A stretch of 64,000 nucleotides of DNA from Caenorhabditis elegans (taxonomy: Eukaryota; Nematoda; Chromadorea; Rhabditida; Rhabditidae): contig NC_003283.11 of the NCBI RefSeq assembly GCF_000002985.6, positions 20,337,501 through 20,401,500 on the forward strand, read 5' to 3'. This document shows, one piece after another, positions 1 through 10,869 of the stretch. How positions within the stretch are numbered: position 1 is the stretch's first letter; every line of letters begins with the position of its first letter. Position numbers and translations under genes: made by a program. Under the pieces are notes generated by a model. That model had not been told where the DNA came from and did no database searches. It worked only from the letters and a program-made list of their open reading frames with translations.

Positions 1-639
1 AATCGTTGGAAATGCCAGTTTCAAAAAACGTAAAACTTCACAAATTTTCAAAAACAACAATTTTTCACAAGCCGGCTGTAATATGGTGGACAACGGACAA
101 TAAAATTTGTGTAAAATACAAAAAGCATCACATAGAAGTTAATCTTCCGAAAGAAAATTGGTGATTAAAAAATGCAAATATTTTTTTATTAAAAAAATAA
201 ATTTTCAAAAAAAAATTCTGAAAAAAACCTGGTTTCACCAAAAAACTTGCCATACTATAGGTAATAGCGTCGCAAATTCAAATTTTTTTGATTTTTTTGA
301 AACTATAAATTTTCCACCAAGTAGCAACCATTTGAAGTTGTTGGCCTTAATTTGTATTTCTAGGCCACCAATTTCTAATGGTCATACTTCGGCTAGGAAT
401 TTATATTTTTGAATTTTTTCTGATAAGTTGGGGTCGTTATTTAGAGTTTTATTTTTTAGAGCTAGTAGAAAGTTTCAAAAATATGAAAAAAAAATTGAAA
501 TTTTCTACAAAATTGTTTTTGACTAAATCCATTTCAAAATCCCTTATTTTCCAAAACTTCATGAAAATAAAAACATTGTTCTGAAGAAAAATCCAAGTTC
601 CATCCATAAAACTTCTCATAAAAATTTCTAGAAAAACCA

Positions 640-880
640 AAGCAAAAACAGGAAGCCCAGCACAGCCGGCTGTATGCTCAGTTTCCGGTGATGCTCCGCG
701 AGCTTAGCTCTCTAAAAGACATTAGTGTAAATGAAATAGGGAGGGTTATCCACAGAATGAGCACAAAGAGCCCACACCGAATAATAGGACAGATGCTTAT
801 CTTGTTAGTGTTATGACACCTCTAGGAATTGGCTTTGGAGAGGTTTGTGAGGGTAGAAATAGGTGAAAAATAGTTTTAAA
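640..880. other. GC-richer non-coding island 1
   Basis: This stretch is clearly less AT-rich and less repetitive than its flanks and has no usable reading frame. It starts near a CAGCCGGCTGTA palindrome that also occurs near position 70. Similar islands lie at about 1470-1680, 2770-3070, 4140-4380 and 5180-5520. They could be cis-regulatory modules or remnants of older sequence; the sequence does not decide between these. Confidence 0.35.
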
Positions 881-1469
881 GTTAAGATAGTTCTTTTTGG
901 TAGATTATAGAAATTTTTGAAAATTTATTTTTTCAAAAAAAATTGGTTAAACAAAAATTGATTTATTACACTAAATACTAAATTCCAAAAATTGCCGAAA
1001 AGCTAAAAATTCACAAAATCTGGAAGTTTTTTATTAATTTTTTTATTTCAAAATTTCAAACTTTTGTAACTTTGTCAATTTTTAAAACTTTCAGATGGAT
1101 TTAATTTTAAATTGCTGGAAACTCGTTAAACATAAAAATATAAACTTCATAAAATTTAGTAACTATTTTTTCAAACTTTTGTTAAATTTTTAAAAGTTCA
1201 AAAAATTTCAAAACTTCACAACCTCCCAATTTTGTCAATTTTTTAATTCTCGATTTGCAATACTTATAATTTTTTCAATTTACAGAATAATGCTCAAGTA
1301 ACTTATTCAATTTGATAAAACTAAAAAATGTCAACGTTTTAAAACAAAATTTTGGAAAAATAGAAAACTATTTTTCATAAATTTTTTTTCCCAAAATTTT
1401 TAATTTTTTCAAAAAATGTAAATATACTCTAAAACCTCACTAAAATCAAAAGTTTTAAGTCCACACTAC

Positions 1470-1680
1470 ACTTCGAAAAGGGGAGCTTCTTTGTGTGAAA
1501 GCTCAGGAAGTGAAGAAGGCTTCGGACCGGGCGGAAGTAGGGCGTAAATTGGTGGACAATAGGATGACAGATTGAAGTGACGAGAGAAGAAATGAAAAGA
1601 GTACCTCTTTTCATCATTCTTTTCAACAAAATGAGTGGATATACAGATGGTCGGGTGAACAGACGGGAGTACAATGGAAT
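1470..1680. other. GC-richer non-coding island 2
   Basis: A complex, GC-richer segment between AT-rich repeats. The minus-strand 81-aa frame over it lacks splice context and resembles nothing I know. Confidence 0.3.
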
Positions 1681-2769
1681 TTCGTACTTTTAGAATTTTT
1701 CGGGAAATGAAATTTTAGTAGCAAAAAATACTACGAAAAAATTAGCAAAAAATCTTTTAATTTCGTTGAAAAGGTTTGAGAAAATTGAAAATAGGAAAAA
1801 AAAATAACTTTTTGACGAAAATTGGGTCCCACCACGAAACCTTTCGAGGTACTGTAAGCTTAATTTTTTTGTTAGTTTGTTGTTTTAATAATGTAGAGCA
1901 TTAAATTTGTTAAATTTTCATAAAAATAAAATAAAATCTTTAAAACTGACTGAGTTATAAATTTTTGGAAAACATCAAAGTTTAAAAAAATTTCGAGACT
2001 AAAACCTTTGAGGAAATTCTGGTTAAAAGTTGAGCATTTAGTTTGTTTATTCAGACTTGTAGAACACTAAATTAGTCACATTTTAAAGAAAATTTTGGCA
2101 GAAAATCTTAAAAACTGAAAAAGTTATAACATTTTGGAAAACATCAAAATTGAAAAAAAAATTCTAAAATTTTTGAGTCATGCCCCCAAAATGCTCATCC
2201 TCCTTAAATTTTTTTTGGCAAATGTTTTGTGATTGCATCGTTGTAGAGCGTTGAATCGTCTACGTATTTAGTAAAAATTGAATAAAAAACCTCGAAAACT
2301 GACAAAGTTACAAAATTTTGGAAAACGTCAAAATTGAACCAAAGATTAAGAAAAATTTCAGAGTCCCGTCACGAAAACCACTGGGTACCGTAGTTTTAAT
2401 TTAGAACGTTTATTTGTTGTGTAAATGGCATAGAACACTAACTTTACTACATTTTAAGGTAAAAATATGAAGAAAAAAAATCTCGAGAATTGACAAAATT
2501 ATGAGGTTTCGAAAATTAGGAAAAAAATCTATTTTTAAAAAATTTTTGAGCTGTTTTCTTTCCTTATTTCATTTTTAATTTTTCAATTTTTGTATATTTT
2601 ACAGTGTTTTGTGTTTTAATGCTCCTCTAAAATATCTGTAAAATTTCAATTTTACTCTGATAATTTAAATTCTACCTAGAAGATATTTTCAGAGCCAAAA
2701 AAAAATCTAAATTACAAAAAAAAATTTAAAAATTAATACTTTCACTCTAAATTTTATAAGAGAAAAGTT

Positions 2770-3070
2770 ACCTAGACCCTTAGACCTTCAACAAATTAGA
2801 AACAATAACACTGACCACAATTACATACTCAAGGTGAAGAGGGGATGGGTGAAAAGTATCCTCTCCCCCACAAATCCTTGGGCAGGACAAAGAAGGTGTG
2901 TAATTAGTAAGGGATGGGTGTCCCTTCTCACTTCTGAGGGGACAACCGACTGTCATTAATAACAACAATTCCTTGTAACCTTTGAATTGAAATTAGGAAT
3001 TCTAAGAATTTGAAGTAAAACAGGAAGCGGATGGGGGGGGGGGGGGGGGGTTAGAAGTAGACATGGTGCA
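2770..3070. other. GC-richer island 3 ending in a G-tract
   Basis: A GC-richer stretch between AT-rich repeat blocks, ending with an uninterrupted run of 18 G at 3033-3050. No coding potential is evident. Confidence 0.35.
3033..3050 (+). repeat. G18 homopolymer tract
   Basis: Eighteen consecutive G on the plus strand in an otherwise AT-rich region. Tracts of this length can form G-quadruplex and are known in C. elegans as replication-associated deletion hotspots when the DOG-1/FANCJ helicase is missing. Confidence 0.9.
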
Positions 3071-4139
3071 TCTCGAATGTAAATTGACAACACTTTATGC
3101 TCAGCGAGATTTTTATTACAAAAAGTTCATAATTTTGAAAAAAAAAATTAGGGGAATATCTTAAAAATTGGCGAAGAAAATAATATTCCTAAAAAATTTG
3201 AAAAAAAAAATTGGGTTTTGAAATTGTTGAGGTCTCACTTCGAAAACAATTGGGATACTGTAGTTTTGATACGTTGCAAATTTTAAACACGTTTTTTTGT
3301 TTAGCTGAAAAATCTTAAAAATGATACAAATACATTTTAAAAAATTACGTTTTGAAATTTTGGGTCCCGCCAGGAAAACTCCGGGTTACTGTAGTTCCAA
3401 AGTGCATTTTTTTTTGAAGACATATCATAGTTTTGGAAACTTTAACATTTTCTAATGTTCATTTTTAAAAATAAGAAAAAAAAACCTAGTACACTGCTAA
3501 AGTTACAATGATTGAGAAAAAACTTTTTCTTCAAAAAACATTTTTTGGATCCCGCCACAAAAACTCCTAGGGTACTGCAAGTTTTGTAGCTATTAAAAGG
3601 ATTAAGTTATAATTTTTATTGTCCAGAAGAAAAATAACGCATCAAGTTTTTCAATTAAAATCAGCAAAAAATCTCGAAAATTGGCGAAATCAGATGGTTT
3701 TGAAATTTTGAAATTTTCACAAAAATATTTTTATTCAAAATTTTTTCCGTCCTTGAATTCAGAAAGAGTTTGTTCCGCTTTATAATTTTTTAAATTCGAC
3801 AAAAACCAGAAATTTTAATAAAATTGAAAACACCAAAAAAAAAAAGGAGCTTGGGACTTTCAAGAACGGAAAAAACTTGAATAAAAATATTTTTGTGAAA
3901 ATTTCAAATTTTCCACTGAGGACTTAAATTTTGGCATTTTCATTTTGAAAACAAAAAATGAAAACCTGCCAATCAGTTATTCACCAAAGCTCTAAAATCT
4001 CAAATTTTTTCAAATTTAGACACCACCCGATCAGAAAAATCCGAAAAATCATTTGCATTGCAATTTTTCAAAAACCACTAAATCTCAATGAACAAATTGA
4101 AAATAGAATGAATGAGTTTCCACTACGAAACCCATAAAT

Positions 4140-4380
4140 AACCGTGTGTCTTCTGTATTCCCCTCCCTCCGATTAATCCGCCCATGTACCGGAAACAGTC
4201 CCCATCGCGGGTGGGGGGTTAGCCGGAAGATCGGGCGGATTGTTTGTAGGTTCAGAACATTGAAAAGAGGAATCTTTTGTATTTTGGACGGTCACGAATG
4301 GATGGGAATCTACATGGAAAATGGCTCAGTAGGTTCAAAGTTCGAAATGTTACTTTGGAATTTGGCATAGACAACGATTC
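4140..4380. other. GC-richer non-coding island 4
   Basis: It contains a GC-rich core around 4170-4260 with CGGGTGGGGGG and GATCGGGCGG. A 74-aa plus-strand frame exists, but it has no splice or start context to support it. Confidence 0.3.
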
Positions 4381-4384
4381 CGAA

Positions 4385-5080
4385 AATATTGGCAAATTTT
4401 CGGATTTTGGAGTTTTTTTTTGGAAATGAAATTCAAATTTTCAAAAATTTGGTGGGAAGTTTAAATTTTTTAAATCATTACGGTGGGATGTACAAAACAA
4501 AAAAAATGTTTGGCGGGTATTTTATATTTTTCAGAAAATTTCGGCGAAAAGTTAAAAATTTTTTAAAGGAAAAAACGCTGGCGGGATGTATAAAAATTAT
4601 TAACAAAAGCTGGCGGGAATTTCAAATTTTCCAAAAAATGTTGACGGGAAATTTTAAGTTTCGAGAAAAATTTGGCTGGAAATTTGAATGTTCCAGAAAA
4701 TTTTGAGGGAAATTGAAATTTTTGAAATATTTTGGCGGGATGTTCAAAATTAAAAAAAAACTGGCGCGAATTTCAAATTTTCATCAAAAACTAAATTTTC
4801 CAAAAAACTAATGCGGGAAATTTAGTTTTTCATTACAACTTTTGCTGGGAAATTTAAAATTTTCAAAAAATTTTAATAGGAAATTCAAAAATTGTTAAAC
4901 ATTTTGGTAGGATGAACAAAAATGCGAAAAAAACAAGCTGGCGGAAATTTTAATTTTCTTAAAAGAATTAAATTTTCCAGAAACTTTCGCGGTAAATTTA
5001 AATTGTTCAAAAAATTTTTGGTGGAAAATTAAAAGTAGATGATTTAAAAGTATATTTCTAGAAAGTTTAAATTTTTCAAA
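4385..5080. repeat. Array of TTTGGCGGGAAA-like units
   Basis: The segment repeats 'ggcggg(a)aatttcaaattttccaaaaa' roughly every 40-70 bp with drift. Further copies in both orientations occur at about 5530-5770, 5890-6120, 6760-7060 and 46085-46265. The best copies match the E2F/DP consensus TTTSSCGC on either strand. The frames across it are repeat translations. Confidence 0.7.
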
Positions 5081-5179
5081 AAATTTTGAAAAATAGATTT
5101 GACTTAAATTATAAAGTTTTAGGCCAATATACCTTACAAACTCCGAAATATTTCCAAAATGCTCATTTCCACCGACTTT

Positions 5180-5520
5180 TTGTAAGAAAACATATGTCCA
5201 GCACCTGCCTTACCTACCTATGTAAAATCGGTCAACGAAAGAAAAATTGACTTTTCTCCTGAGTACTCTAATAGTCCTCCTTATTGAGAAATTGGTATGA
5301 CTTATAGGATTAGGAAGAGAGACCAGGTGAGGAGGGCAATTACCGCCCCAGGAAGTGGGGAAGGAGGGTCTCGAGTGGAAATCATGGGCCCAAAACAAAA
5401 AGGATGTCTCAAATTACACATCCTTCACCCCTTTACAATAACAAGGGGGAGGGGGGGGGGGGGTAACCTTGAAATGGGAAAGAGTACAGAGGTCCTTTGA
5501 AATGGAAAATGTGCCGTAAG
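5180..5520. other. GC-richer non-coding island 5
   Basis: A complex sequence with a near-complete absence of the surrounding repeat units. It includes an interrupted G-tract (G5 A G13) at 5445-5463. No confident reading frame. Confidence 0.3.
5445..5463 (+). repeat. Interrupted G-tract (G5-A-G13)
   Basis: Nineteen bases that are all G except one A. It is the second quadruplex-capable G-tract within 2.5 kb and lies on the same strand as the first. Confidence 0.85.
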
Positions 5521-5529
5521 TATTGGCTT

Positions 5530-7060
5530 GAAAATTTGAATTTCCCGCCAATAATTTAAGAAAGTTTTAAATATAAATTTTCCGCCAAAGCTATTCTAAA
5601 TTGTCCTGATAAAATTTTTTGAAACTTTCAAATTTGAACTTCTAGCCAAAATTTAAAAAATTCAAGTTTGAATTTTTCAGCCGAAATTTCTGAAAATTTT
5701 GAAATTTTAGTTTTTCGGCAAAACTTTTCAAAAAAATTTGAACTTACCGCTAAAATATATTAACTGAAGATGACGTCATCTAGCTCACTATCAGTTATTG
5801 AAAATTTAATGATATTTTCACTTGAGACATGGTGCATTGACCCGAACAAAAAATTACTTTTTTTGAAATTTAAAACATTTTTATTTTTAAATTCTCCAGG
5901 AAACTAGAAAATTTTGGGACAATTTTGGCGATAAATTAAACATTCTAAAACTTTCGAAAATATTAATCCAAATAATTTTTTTTTTCAGAAAATTTTGGTG
6001 AGAAAATCGAACTTTTAAAGATAAAATATTCGAACAAATTTGGCGGGAAATTAAAATTTGAATTTTCAGAGAGCATTGACGGAATATTCAAATTTCCATA
6101 TTTTCTCAAGTTTTGACTAAAAATTTGAATTTGAATTTTTTAACATTAGGCAAGTAGTACATACATAAATTGACAACACAGTTGGCTCAATTTTATTTTA
6201 AAAAAAAATTAAAAAATCAATTAAGAATAAACTTAAAAAGATCATCATGGTGCATCAACTAAAAAATTAACACCACATTTTGCTCATTTTTTTAGGACAA
6301 ATAAAAAAAACCTAATTGTACAAAAAATAGGCCAAAAGCGTTGTAAAATTACAGTCAAAGTTTATATCCAAGACTTAAAATAATAAGTCAATGAAAATTA
6401 CTCATGTTACACAAAAAAGGGTGAACATTAAACATTTCGAAAAAAATCCGACTAAAGTAAAGTAAATTGTCACAAGCGGCGTCGAAAAACCAGTTAGGCT
6501 ATATATAATTATTATTATGATGGTTACCTCAAAAGTATATAGGCGGGATGCGCAACAAAATAGATTTGGAGAGAAAAAAAAATCCGATTAGCTAAGCTTT
6601 ACGGCTAATGTACCTCATTTCATAACTTTTTGTAGAACTGGTTAAAAAATACGAGTAAGTGGTTTTGAGGAGATTATGTAACTGGGTAATAACCACGTCA
6701 TGGGGGGAGAAGATATGGTAATGGTAGATTTGAAATTTTTTCATTTGCATGGGAGGTTTTTTCAGCAAAATTTTTAAAGGCGAATTTCTCACCAAAAAAG
6801 TTTTCAAAATTTAACTTCCCCCAAAAATTTTTTGAAAATTTTGAATTCGTCGCCAATATTATTCGAAAATTAAAAATTAAAAATTGCATTTTTCGGAAAT
6901 TTTTTTTCGAAAATTTTGAAGGTCCCGCTAAAATGTTCTGGCAAGTTTAAATTTTAAATTGCTAAATTTCCTGGGAACATTTTTTTTTTAATTTTGAAGA
7001 TAAAAGTTTTCAACAAACGAAAATTTCAATTTCCCGCCAAAAACTTTGTCAGACGATGAC
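5530..7060. repeat. Mixed GGCGGGAAA and ATGGTGCATCGA repeat blocks
   Basis: Diverged copies of the GGCGGGAAA unit alternate with a module built from ATGGTGCATCGA (about 5826 and 6246; reverse near 7090 and 7324) and, nearby, TTGACAACA followed by GCTCA (about 6166 and 6272). No reading frame of interest. Confidence 0.55.
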
Positions 7061-7702
7061 GTCGTAAATACACATTAGCCAAATTTGGTCGATGCGCCAT
7101 GTTTGCCAATTTTTTCAAAAATTCGATTTTTTCTTAATTATCAAATAAAAATTGGATAATGAGAAAGAGAAATTTCAAAATTTTCGGAAATTTAGAGATT
7201 CAATTTTTCGCCGCTAAAATTTGAATTTTACCAATTTTACCCTTTTTTTGAATATTTTAATTTTCCGCAATTTTTTTTTCAGGCGATGACGTCACATTTT
7301 CGTCACATTAGACACATTTTCGGTCGATGCAACATGTTTGGCAACTTATTCTAAAATTAAATTTAGTTTTCAGTTTTCAATTTAAAAATAGGATATATTC
7401 GGGTAAAATTCAAATTTGCCGCTAAAATTTGAAATTTACAAATGTTTTTTTGGAAGTTTCCATTTTCCGCCGAAAATGGAAATCAAGCTCCACAGGCCCG
7501 CCCAGAAAATGGTCACCAAAAACTTCTAAACAAACACGAAATCAGTGTATCCGGTAGCAAAAGAGCAAACTAGGCTCAATAATTTTTGCGGTGACGGGAA
7601 AAAGAAAATAAATAACAATGGCTTAATGATATGCAAATATCGAATTGATAAGATGAGCCCCTTTTCAAATTTCCGTTATTTTATTGAGCTTAGTGGTCAA
7701 AA

Positions 7703-10313
7703 ATGAAACTTCTGACACTTTTATTCGTATTTCTTCTGAAATTTTTGGAAAGTGACGCGAATTGGAATAATTGTGAGTTTTAGCTTAAAACAAATGAAAT
7801 TCTAATTATCCGCCAAAACATTTTAATAGTTAAAAATTAAGTCTATGGTTAATAATTCTAAAAAAATTATATTTTGAAACTTTCTTACCAACCATTCAAA
7901 TTCTATATTGAAGTTTTATTTTTTTTCGACAAATCTTCCATAAAAATTGAAATTGTCTACGAATATATTTCCAAAATTTAGAAAATTTCAATTTCCTGGT
8001 TTTTTTCAAACTTCCCGTCTAAAGAAAAAGTTCCATTTTGAGTTTTCCCACCAAAATATTTTGAAAAACTAAAAAAAAATTTAACTTTTTTCAGGGGGCT
8101 GGGGACAACCCCAACAACCATCACCTGCTCCGAACAACAATTTGGCAATTGGGTACCCAACTGCGTACGGGCTGTATGCCGGAAGAGGATGGGGAAATCA
8201 GAACTATGGAGGCGGTGGAGGTGGACCTGTGAGTTTTGGAAGTTCAGGCGCGAATATTGACAACAATTTTGGCTCGTGCGTGAGCAGAGTTTAGGATAAG
8301 GCTAAGACTCAGGCTTAACACTCAGATCAAAGTATCACACAACTAAAACCGATACTGACAATACATTCGGCTCACGAGCAAAAAGTGTTGTAACTTTAGT
8401 TTTCCCTGGTTAGAAAAAACGCGAAATTTTACTCATGGTGCATCGACCAATCACATAAGTTTTCAGCCCAACGCCGGCGCGGGCTTTGGCAGCCCTCTAC
8501 GCTGCCTGAACGGTGGCGCCCACATCGGACAGTGCCGTCTGGATCAGGACTCGATTTGTATTGCACTCGGAGGAGTTTGTACTCACGGAGCATGTTGCAC
8601 AACACCTTTTGTTAGTATTCTCGGCAGCTTGGGGACTACTACGGAGACACCTGAAGTGATAGATGGGGAGACGACGAAGAAGAAGAAGGGGAAGAGGAAG
8701 TTGGTCACTACAACGACGACTATGGCTCCTGGGGATCGAGAGGGAGAGGATATTGATGATGTGGTAAGAAATATAACATTAAAGGTGGAGTAGCGTCAGT
8801 GGGGAAATTGATTTAAAACATGCCTATGGTACCACAATGACCGAATATCATGATAAAAAAATTCAAAAAAATTTTCTAAATTTTATATGATTTTTTGAAA
8901 AATGAAAAAATCTCATAGTCAGTTTTTGCCTAATTCCTATTTGAATTACCGCCAATTGGATTTGTTCGATGGAGCGCGCTTGCACGTTTTTAAATTTATT
9001 TATTTTATTTTTTGTTGTTTTCCGCCGATTTTTAATGTTTTCGGTGTATTTTTGCTCGAATTTTAGAGAAAAAGTCAAGATAAATGCAAATTTTCGATTA
9101 AAAAGCACGCTTACAGGCGTAAAAATGACAAAGTAACAATATTAAACGATTTCGAACCTGAATTAATTAATTTCACTGATTTACGCCTGTAAGCGTGCTT
9201 TTTAATCGAAAATTTGCATTTATCTTGGCTTTTTCTCTAAAATTCGAGCAAAAATACACCGAAAACATTAAAAATCGGTGGAAAACAACAAAAAATAAAA
9301 TAAATAAATTTAAAAACGTGCAAGCGCGCTCCATCGAACAAATCCAATTGGCGGTAATTCAAATAAGAATTAGGCAAAAACTGAGATTTTTTCAATTTTC
9401 AAAAAATCATATAAAATTTAGAAAATGTTTTTGAATTTTTTTATCATGATATTCGGTCATTGTGGTACCATAGGCATGTTTTAAAGCAATTTCCCCACTA
9501 GCGCTACTCCACCTTTAAAGTTGAAATTTCCTGCGAAAAAAACTGCAAAAGTTAGAGAGCATGGTGCATCGATATAGTTGGTATTATCGAAAAGATAAAA
9601 GTTTCCTAACTAGAAGTAGACATGGTGCATCGACTGGGATTCACTTGAGGTTTTTCTAGAATGTTCAACTGTCAAAATGTTTTTTTTTAGCTTTTAATCT
9701 ATCGGTTCAGGTTAAAAATGAACAAGCAATGTGATACATGTTGAAAAGGGTTTTAATTATGGTGCATCATCTTTTACTGCTTATATCCTGGCTCACTTCA
9801 ATAGTTTCACAAAATTTCAAACTAGAATAATATTCGTTTATACTTTGTCTATAATTTTGTATTTGAACATTTTTTTACAATTTTCAAAAAGAGCCAAAAT
9901 CTGAGCCTGAAAATAGAGCGTGAACATGGTGCATCGATCGAGACAACCTCACTCAATTTTGGCAGTCCCTATCTCAGTGGGCTTTGATTGTACCAGAAAA
10001 TAATTTTTTTCGATAAAGAAAGTTAATATTCAGATGAAATCCTCTGAACTTGAAGAATGGAACAAATTAGTGGAAAGAGCAAGGCTGGCAAGTACAACTA
10101 CTACAGAAGAACCCTATATTGAAGAGCCAATAATTACAGTATCACCTTACGTGGAAGAGAATGAGGATAGGGTTAGTTTTAAAAACGAAATGAAAAGAAA
10201 ACTCGGCCACCAAGCTTTAAAATATCCGAAGTTACTTGAAAAATGGGTGTTTCAAATAGAAAATAGGCGATAGGTAGGTAGACACAAAAATAGTTTCGCT
10301 CCCGGGTGGGCTC

Positions 10314-10349
<36 letters not shown>

Positions 10350-10627
10350 GCCTATTGCGCCACGGAAGCACGACGCAGAGGGTCTTTCTCTACCGTGAAA
10401 AAAATTAGTAGTAATTCCGGTAAAATCGGACATGGTGCATCGGCAAAAAATCTGTGGCCGAATTTTCTCGATTTTTAGGCCACGAAACAAAGATTTTCTA
10501 CCAAAATTTTTCCCATTTTCAGAGATGCTCTTCTGGGCTCCGCTCCGTAGGCCCTTGCTCCGAGGATTCCGACTGCCCGACACTTCATCAATGTGAAAAG
10601 GAACAGTGTTGTTATTTATTGCCATGA
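7703..10627 (+). CDS. Secreted two-module cysteine-rich protein, 247 aa
   Basis: Hand-spliced exons: 7703-7772, 8095-8228, 8467-8763, 10034-10171 and 10523-10627; phases agree at every junction (744 nt). The first 18-20 residues (MKLLTLLFVFLLKFLES) form a signal peptide. Residues about 24-68 are Gly/Asn/Tyr-rich. Two cysteine modules follow the pattern C-x9-C-x5-7-C-x5-6-C-x4-CC, one starting in exon 3 and one in exon 5 at the C terminus. A Lys-rich and Thr-rich, probably disordered linker joins them. The paired-Cys pattern recalls the short nematode CC or lustrin-type extracellular modules, but I cannot name the family. A role as an extracellular or cuticle-associated protein is inference. 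AATAAA overlaps the stop (10627-10632). Intron 3 holds a 732-bp palindromic element and intron 4 holds a tRNA-Asn on the other strand. Confidence 0.82.
8783..9514. mobile_element. Palindromic TTAA-flanked element, copy 1 (732 bp)
   Basis: Two long arms are near-perfect reverse complements (about 8783-9110 and 9185-9514), starting AGGTGGAGTAGCG and ending with its complement. TTAA lies directly outside both ends (8779-8782 and 9515-9518), which is the target duplication expected for piggyBac-type insertion. There is no transposase, so it is non-autonomous. It resembles the TTAA-type palindromic repeats known in C. elegans. It lies in intron 3 of the cysteine-rich gene. Confidence 0.9.
9540..10030. 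repeat. Cluster of ATGGTGCATCGA motifs in intron 3
   Basis: Within 500 bases the 12-mer ATGGTGCATCGA or a close variant occurs near 9561, 9620, 9760 and 9925. A further copy lies near 8435 in intron 2. The flanks share little else, so these are short dispersed motifs rather than a long repeat. Confidence 0.7.
10297..10369 (-). tRNA. tRNA-Asn (GTT), copy 1
   Basis: Read on the minus strand this 73-nt sequence folds as a cloverleaf. The acceptor GCTTCCG pairs with CGGGAGC with one G:U. The D stem is GCGC/GCGC, the anticodon loop CTGTTAA gives anticodon GTT, and the T arm contains GGTTCGAGCC. The discriminator is G and no CCA is encoded, as expected in eukaryotes. It lies antisense within intron 4 of the cysteine-rich gene. 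Confidence 0.95.
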
Positions 10628-10869
10628 ATAAAGTAATTTTTAAACGTTCTATTAAATAAATTTGGCCGAAAACTGAAAATGTTTCATATTATTGTGAATT
10701 TTCCAATTCAACACTCCAAATAACCTCTAATCCCAAAATTTCAAAGTTTTAGTGCAATATTGCGTAAAATCCGGTGTCGCGGGGTACCGTACCTAGAATA
10801 GGACGCTGAAAAAAAAATTACAGTGAACTTGGAACAAAGTAAAACTAAATTTGTTAAAACATTTCACAA

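Larger units (their letters stand above)
1824..3590 (+). repeat. Dispersed units with GTCCCGCCACGAAAAC and TACTGTAG core
   Basis: Five diverged copies of the same core (GGGTCCCGCCACGAAAAC, a short spacer, GGGTACTGTAG) occur near 1826, 2352, 3221, 3360 and 3548. They sit in AT-rich flanks that also share a 'cgaaaattggcgaaa' type of sequence. The unit is non-coding. It looks like an old interspersed repeat family rather than a tidy tandem array because the spacing is irregular. Confidence 0.6.
1..7702. other. AT-rich intergenic region with dispersed repeats, no gene supported
   Basis: I find no open frame here with splice-consistent, non-repetitive coding character. The short frames present are low-complexity Phe/Lys/Asn translations. 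The DNA is a mosaic of AT-rich repeat units and GC-richer islands that are listed separately. The last 60 bases before 7703 contain a TGATAAG site near 7646 and probably belong to the promoter of the cysteine-rich gene that follows. Confidence 0.6.

Noticed and set aside
8863-9434. Two near-identical 79-81-aa frames in opposite directions
   Set aside because: They are the two arms of the TTAA palindrome; mirrored frames are expected from the inverted repeat, and copy 2 at 48.3 kb does not preserve them at the same length.
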